From NCBI GenBank assembly GCA_964550465.1, contig CAZJZH010000031.1, positions 1 to 13,753 of the forward strand: a stretch of DNA of 13,753 nt. The letters run 5' to 3'. A model generated the notes under the pieces. That model saw only the letters and a program-made list of their open reading frames with translations. It ran no database searches and had not been told where the DNA came from. The position numbers were made by a program, and so were the translations under genes. Source of the DNA: CAZJZH01 sp964550465 (GTDB lineage Bacteria; Patescibacteriota; Patescibacteriia; JACRDY01). How positions within the stretch are numbered: position 1 is the first letter of the stretch; each line of letters opens with the position of its first letter. Below, in pieces: positions 11,855 through 13,753 of this stretch.

Positions 11855-12086
11855 GTTTACTCCTTCAAGAGTTTTGGGGTCCGGGGGATCCGCCTATGGC
11901 GGACGGAAGCCCACCGCTGGGCGGGCTCGCTTCGCTCATCGAAGCGAGCAGGCGCCCTGAGCCCCAAAATGGGCGCGCCGGGCGGTGGGCTGGGTCAGAA
12001 GCATCTACAGGTGATAGATGCATCGGCGACCATGCTCCCCCGGCGCTTTTGCGCCACTTTTGGCGCCAAAAGTGGCGAAGAAAAGT
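11855..12086. repeat. Palindrome-rich element next to the ZIP gene
   Basis: No gene. Nested stems: CCGGGGG (11881-11887) with CCCCCGG (12037-12043); TCCGCC-TAT-GGCGGA (11889-11903); GCCCACCGC (11909-11917) with GCGGTGGGC (11982-11990), enclosing a 10-bp hairpin (11925-11949) and GGCGCCC/GGGCGC; GCATCTA/TAGATGC (12001-12021); and a 26-bp perfect palindrome (12052-12077). Similar sequences flank it: GTTTACTC at 11855 and at 12085, each followed by an AAGAGT block. The right one is the end of the ZIP gene. It may be a MITE-like insertion, or a compound terminator. Confidence 0.6.
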
Positions 12087-12842
12087 TTACTCGAAGAGTA
12101 ATTTGAGTCCCCACATCAGCCCAATCCCCACCACAAAGAAAATAAATGACCAGATAGCCCGCCAAGTGCCATTATGTCGATTTAGTTCTGGAATCAAATC
12201 TGAGGCGGCAATATAGATGAAACCCCCAGCCATCACCATCAGGGCGTACGGCAGGGCTGACTCCAGTTGCTCAAAGACTAGTAAGCCGATAATAGCACCG
12301 ACGATAGCCACCAGAGCGGAAAAGAAATTGTAGAGGAGGGCCTTGCCTTTAGAAAACCCACCGTGCACCAAGACACCAAAGTCACTCATCTCTTGAGGAA
12401 TTTCATGAACAATCACCGCGATGGTGGTGGCGATACCCAGCTCCAGGCTGACACTGAAGCTAGCGGCAATCAAAATACCATCAATTAAATTATGCAGCCC
12501 GTCACCGACCAGGTTCATGTAGGTGTAAGTGGCTGGCCGGCGGTGACACTGGCCGTCATCGTCATGATTATGGGAGTGGTGCCAGTGCAGCAGGCGCTCC
12601 AAGATAAAGAAGATAACAAAGCCGCCCAAGACAAATAACCAAATAGCTTCGTTGTCTATTTCTTCGACGGCCTCGGGGATGAGGTGGAGAAAGGCGCCGC
12701 CCAATAGCGAGCCAGCTGATAAGCCAACTAACAAGATAAATAGTTTTTGTAATCGCTCAGCGGTGAAAAACAATGTCAGCGCGCCGATGAATGATACCAG
12801 GCTGACGATGATAGTAGCGAGTACAGTGTATGTCCAAACCAT
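12087..12842 (-). CDS. ZIP-family divalent metal transporter
   Basis: A 251-aa integral membrane protein with about eight helices. The two metal-site helices are recognisable: GDGLHNLIDG (His117, Asn118, Asp121) in the fourth and VHEIPQEMSDFG (His146, Glu147, Glu151) in the fifth. The loop between the third and fourth helices is rich in His and Asp (HWHHSHNHDDDGQCHRR, 86-102), the usual metal-sensing or metal-binding loop. ZIP proteins carry zinc or other divalent metals into the cytoplasm. Its length is normal for a bacterial ZupT/GufA-like member. It is transcribed alone, in the same direction as the 16S gene but separated from it by a terminator. No SD site. The stop codon lies in a small palindrome (12087-12101). 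Confidence 0.93.
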   Translation of the reverse strand: MVWTYTVLATIIVSLVSFIGALTLFFTAERLQKLFILLVGLSAGSLLGGAFLHLIPEAVEEIDNEAIWLFVLGGFVIFFILERLLHWHHSHNHDDDGQCHRRPATYTYMNLVGDGLHNLIDGILIAASFSVSLELGIATTIAVIVHEIPQEMSDFGVLVHGGFSKGKALLYNFFSALVAIVGAIIGLLVFEQLESALPYALMVMAGGFIYIAASDLIPELNRHNGTWRAIWSFIFFVVGIGLMWGLKLLFE

Positions 12843-12877
12843 AGTCTACGTATAAAAGAATTATGTGTACTTGGTTA

Positions 12878-12886
12878 AGTATAGCA
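12878..12886 (-). promoter_or_regulatory. Extended -10 promoter of the ZIP gene
   Basis: TGC-TATACT on the minus strand, the same extended -10 as upstream of the dsbA-like gene. The -35 is weak. A second -10-like TATACG (12849-12854) ends 6 bases before the ATG and could give a leaderless mRNA. Confidence 0.45.
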
Positions 12887-12892
12887 GAACCT

Positions 12893-12922
12893 AAACGCCA
12901 CACCTATTGAGGTGTGGCGTTT
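12893..12922 (-). terminator. Probable terminator of the 16S rRNA transcript
   Basis: A 13-bp perfect stem AAACGCCACACCT/AGGTGTGGCGTTT with loop ATTG. It lies about 170 bases past the 16S 3' end and just before the ZIP promoter. The T run is short in both directions. Confidence 0.65.
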
Positions 12923-13091
12923 ATATTTCAACAAAGAAAGAGTGGAGGAAGCTTACCTGACTGACCTAAATTATGTGCGAACAATTTTGCCATTTGTTGT
13001 AGTACCCATCTGCTTCTCACCGGAGTGAGAAGGTCGACCGTCTGGATGATTAGTAATACGTGTTGTTACCAATCACCAGTAATCTCCTTAG
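12923..13091 (-). other. 16S rRNA 3' trailer
   Basis: No gene, tRNA or 23S start is visible. A hairpin CTTCTCA/TGAGAAG lies at 13013-13032. The 169 bases are likely removed during 16S maturation. Confidence 0.5.

Positions 13092-13753
<662 letters not shown>

Noticed and set aside
11896..12216. 106-aa plus-strand frame
   Set aside because: It runs through the palindromic element and into the antisense of the ZIP gene; composition and context are non-coding.

Overview
The window most likely comes from a Candidate Phyla Radiation (Patescibacteria) bacterium. The 3' part of a 16S rRNA gene (13092-13753, minus strand) carries substitutions at normally invariant sites and an enlarged helix. The gene content is also typical of the group: a VirB2-like pilin with a GGFFWIFSGGNEERIKQGR core, a short 3D-domain wall protein, an ExExT variant CYTH protein, DsbA plus CcdA, and several genes without Shine-Dalgarno (SD) sites. 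Stops are TAA, TAG and TGA in the normal way, so the standard bacterial code applies. I cannot place it to phylum within the CPR.

Layout. 1-1516 (minus): a two-gene operon of unknown function (soluble protein plus membrane protein, the latter cut by the window edge) behind a strong promoter. 1578-2823 (minus): the pilin and the 3D-domain protein, each with its own terminator. 2871-3777 (plus): a tRNA transcription unit Ile-Phe-Pro with promoter and terminator, full of partial tRNA copies and hairpins. 3775-5409: CYTH protein, a two-helix membrane protein and an uncharacterised 192-aa protein. 5438-8157: a two-gene operon of a putative DNA-binding protein and a GHKL (MORC/HSP90-like) ATPase. 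8198-9902: DsbA-like thioredoxin and CcdA. 9934-10240: tRNA-Gly inside a large folded element. 10266-11437: a membrane protein with a TAA at codon 3 of its best reading. 11484-11842: a small Cys/His-rich protein. 11855-12086: a palindrome-rich element. 12087-12886 (minus): ZIP metal transporter. 12893-13753 (minus): terminator and 16S rRNA, with no 23S rRNA following.

The most unusual signal is in the tRNA regions. All four tRNA genes are preceded by an exact or degraded copy of their own 5' portion. One tRNA-Phe appears to sit inside the opened anticodon arm of a second, decayed tRNA-Phe. tRNA-Pro is the last member of a 68-bp repeat built from tRNA-Pro 5' halves. tRNA-Gly lies inside a 17-bp long-range helix. 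A twin-hairpin module occurs next to two of these tRNAs, and the two copies differ by compensatory base-pair changes. The other candidate for a new system is the GHKL-ATPase operon.

Two classes of translation start coexist: genes with strong SD sites (both uncharacterised operons and the small proteins), and genes with no SD, at least two of which have a promoter placed so that the mRNA would be almost leaderless.
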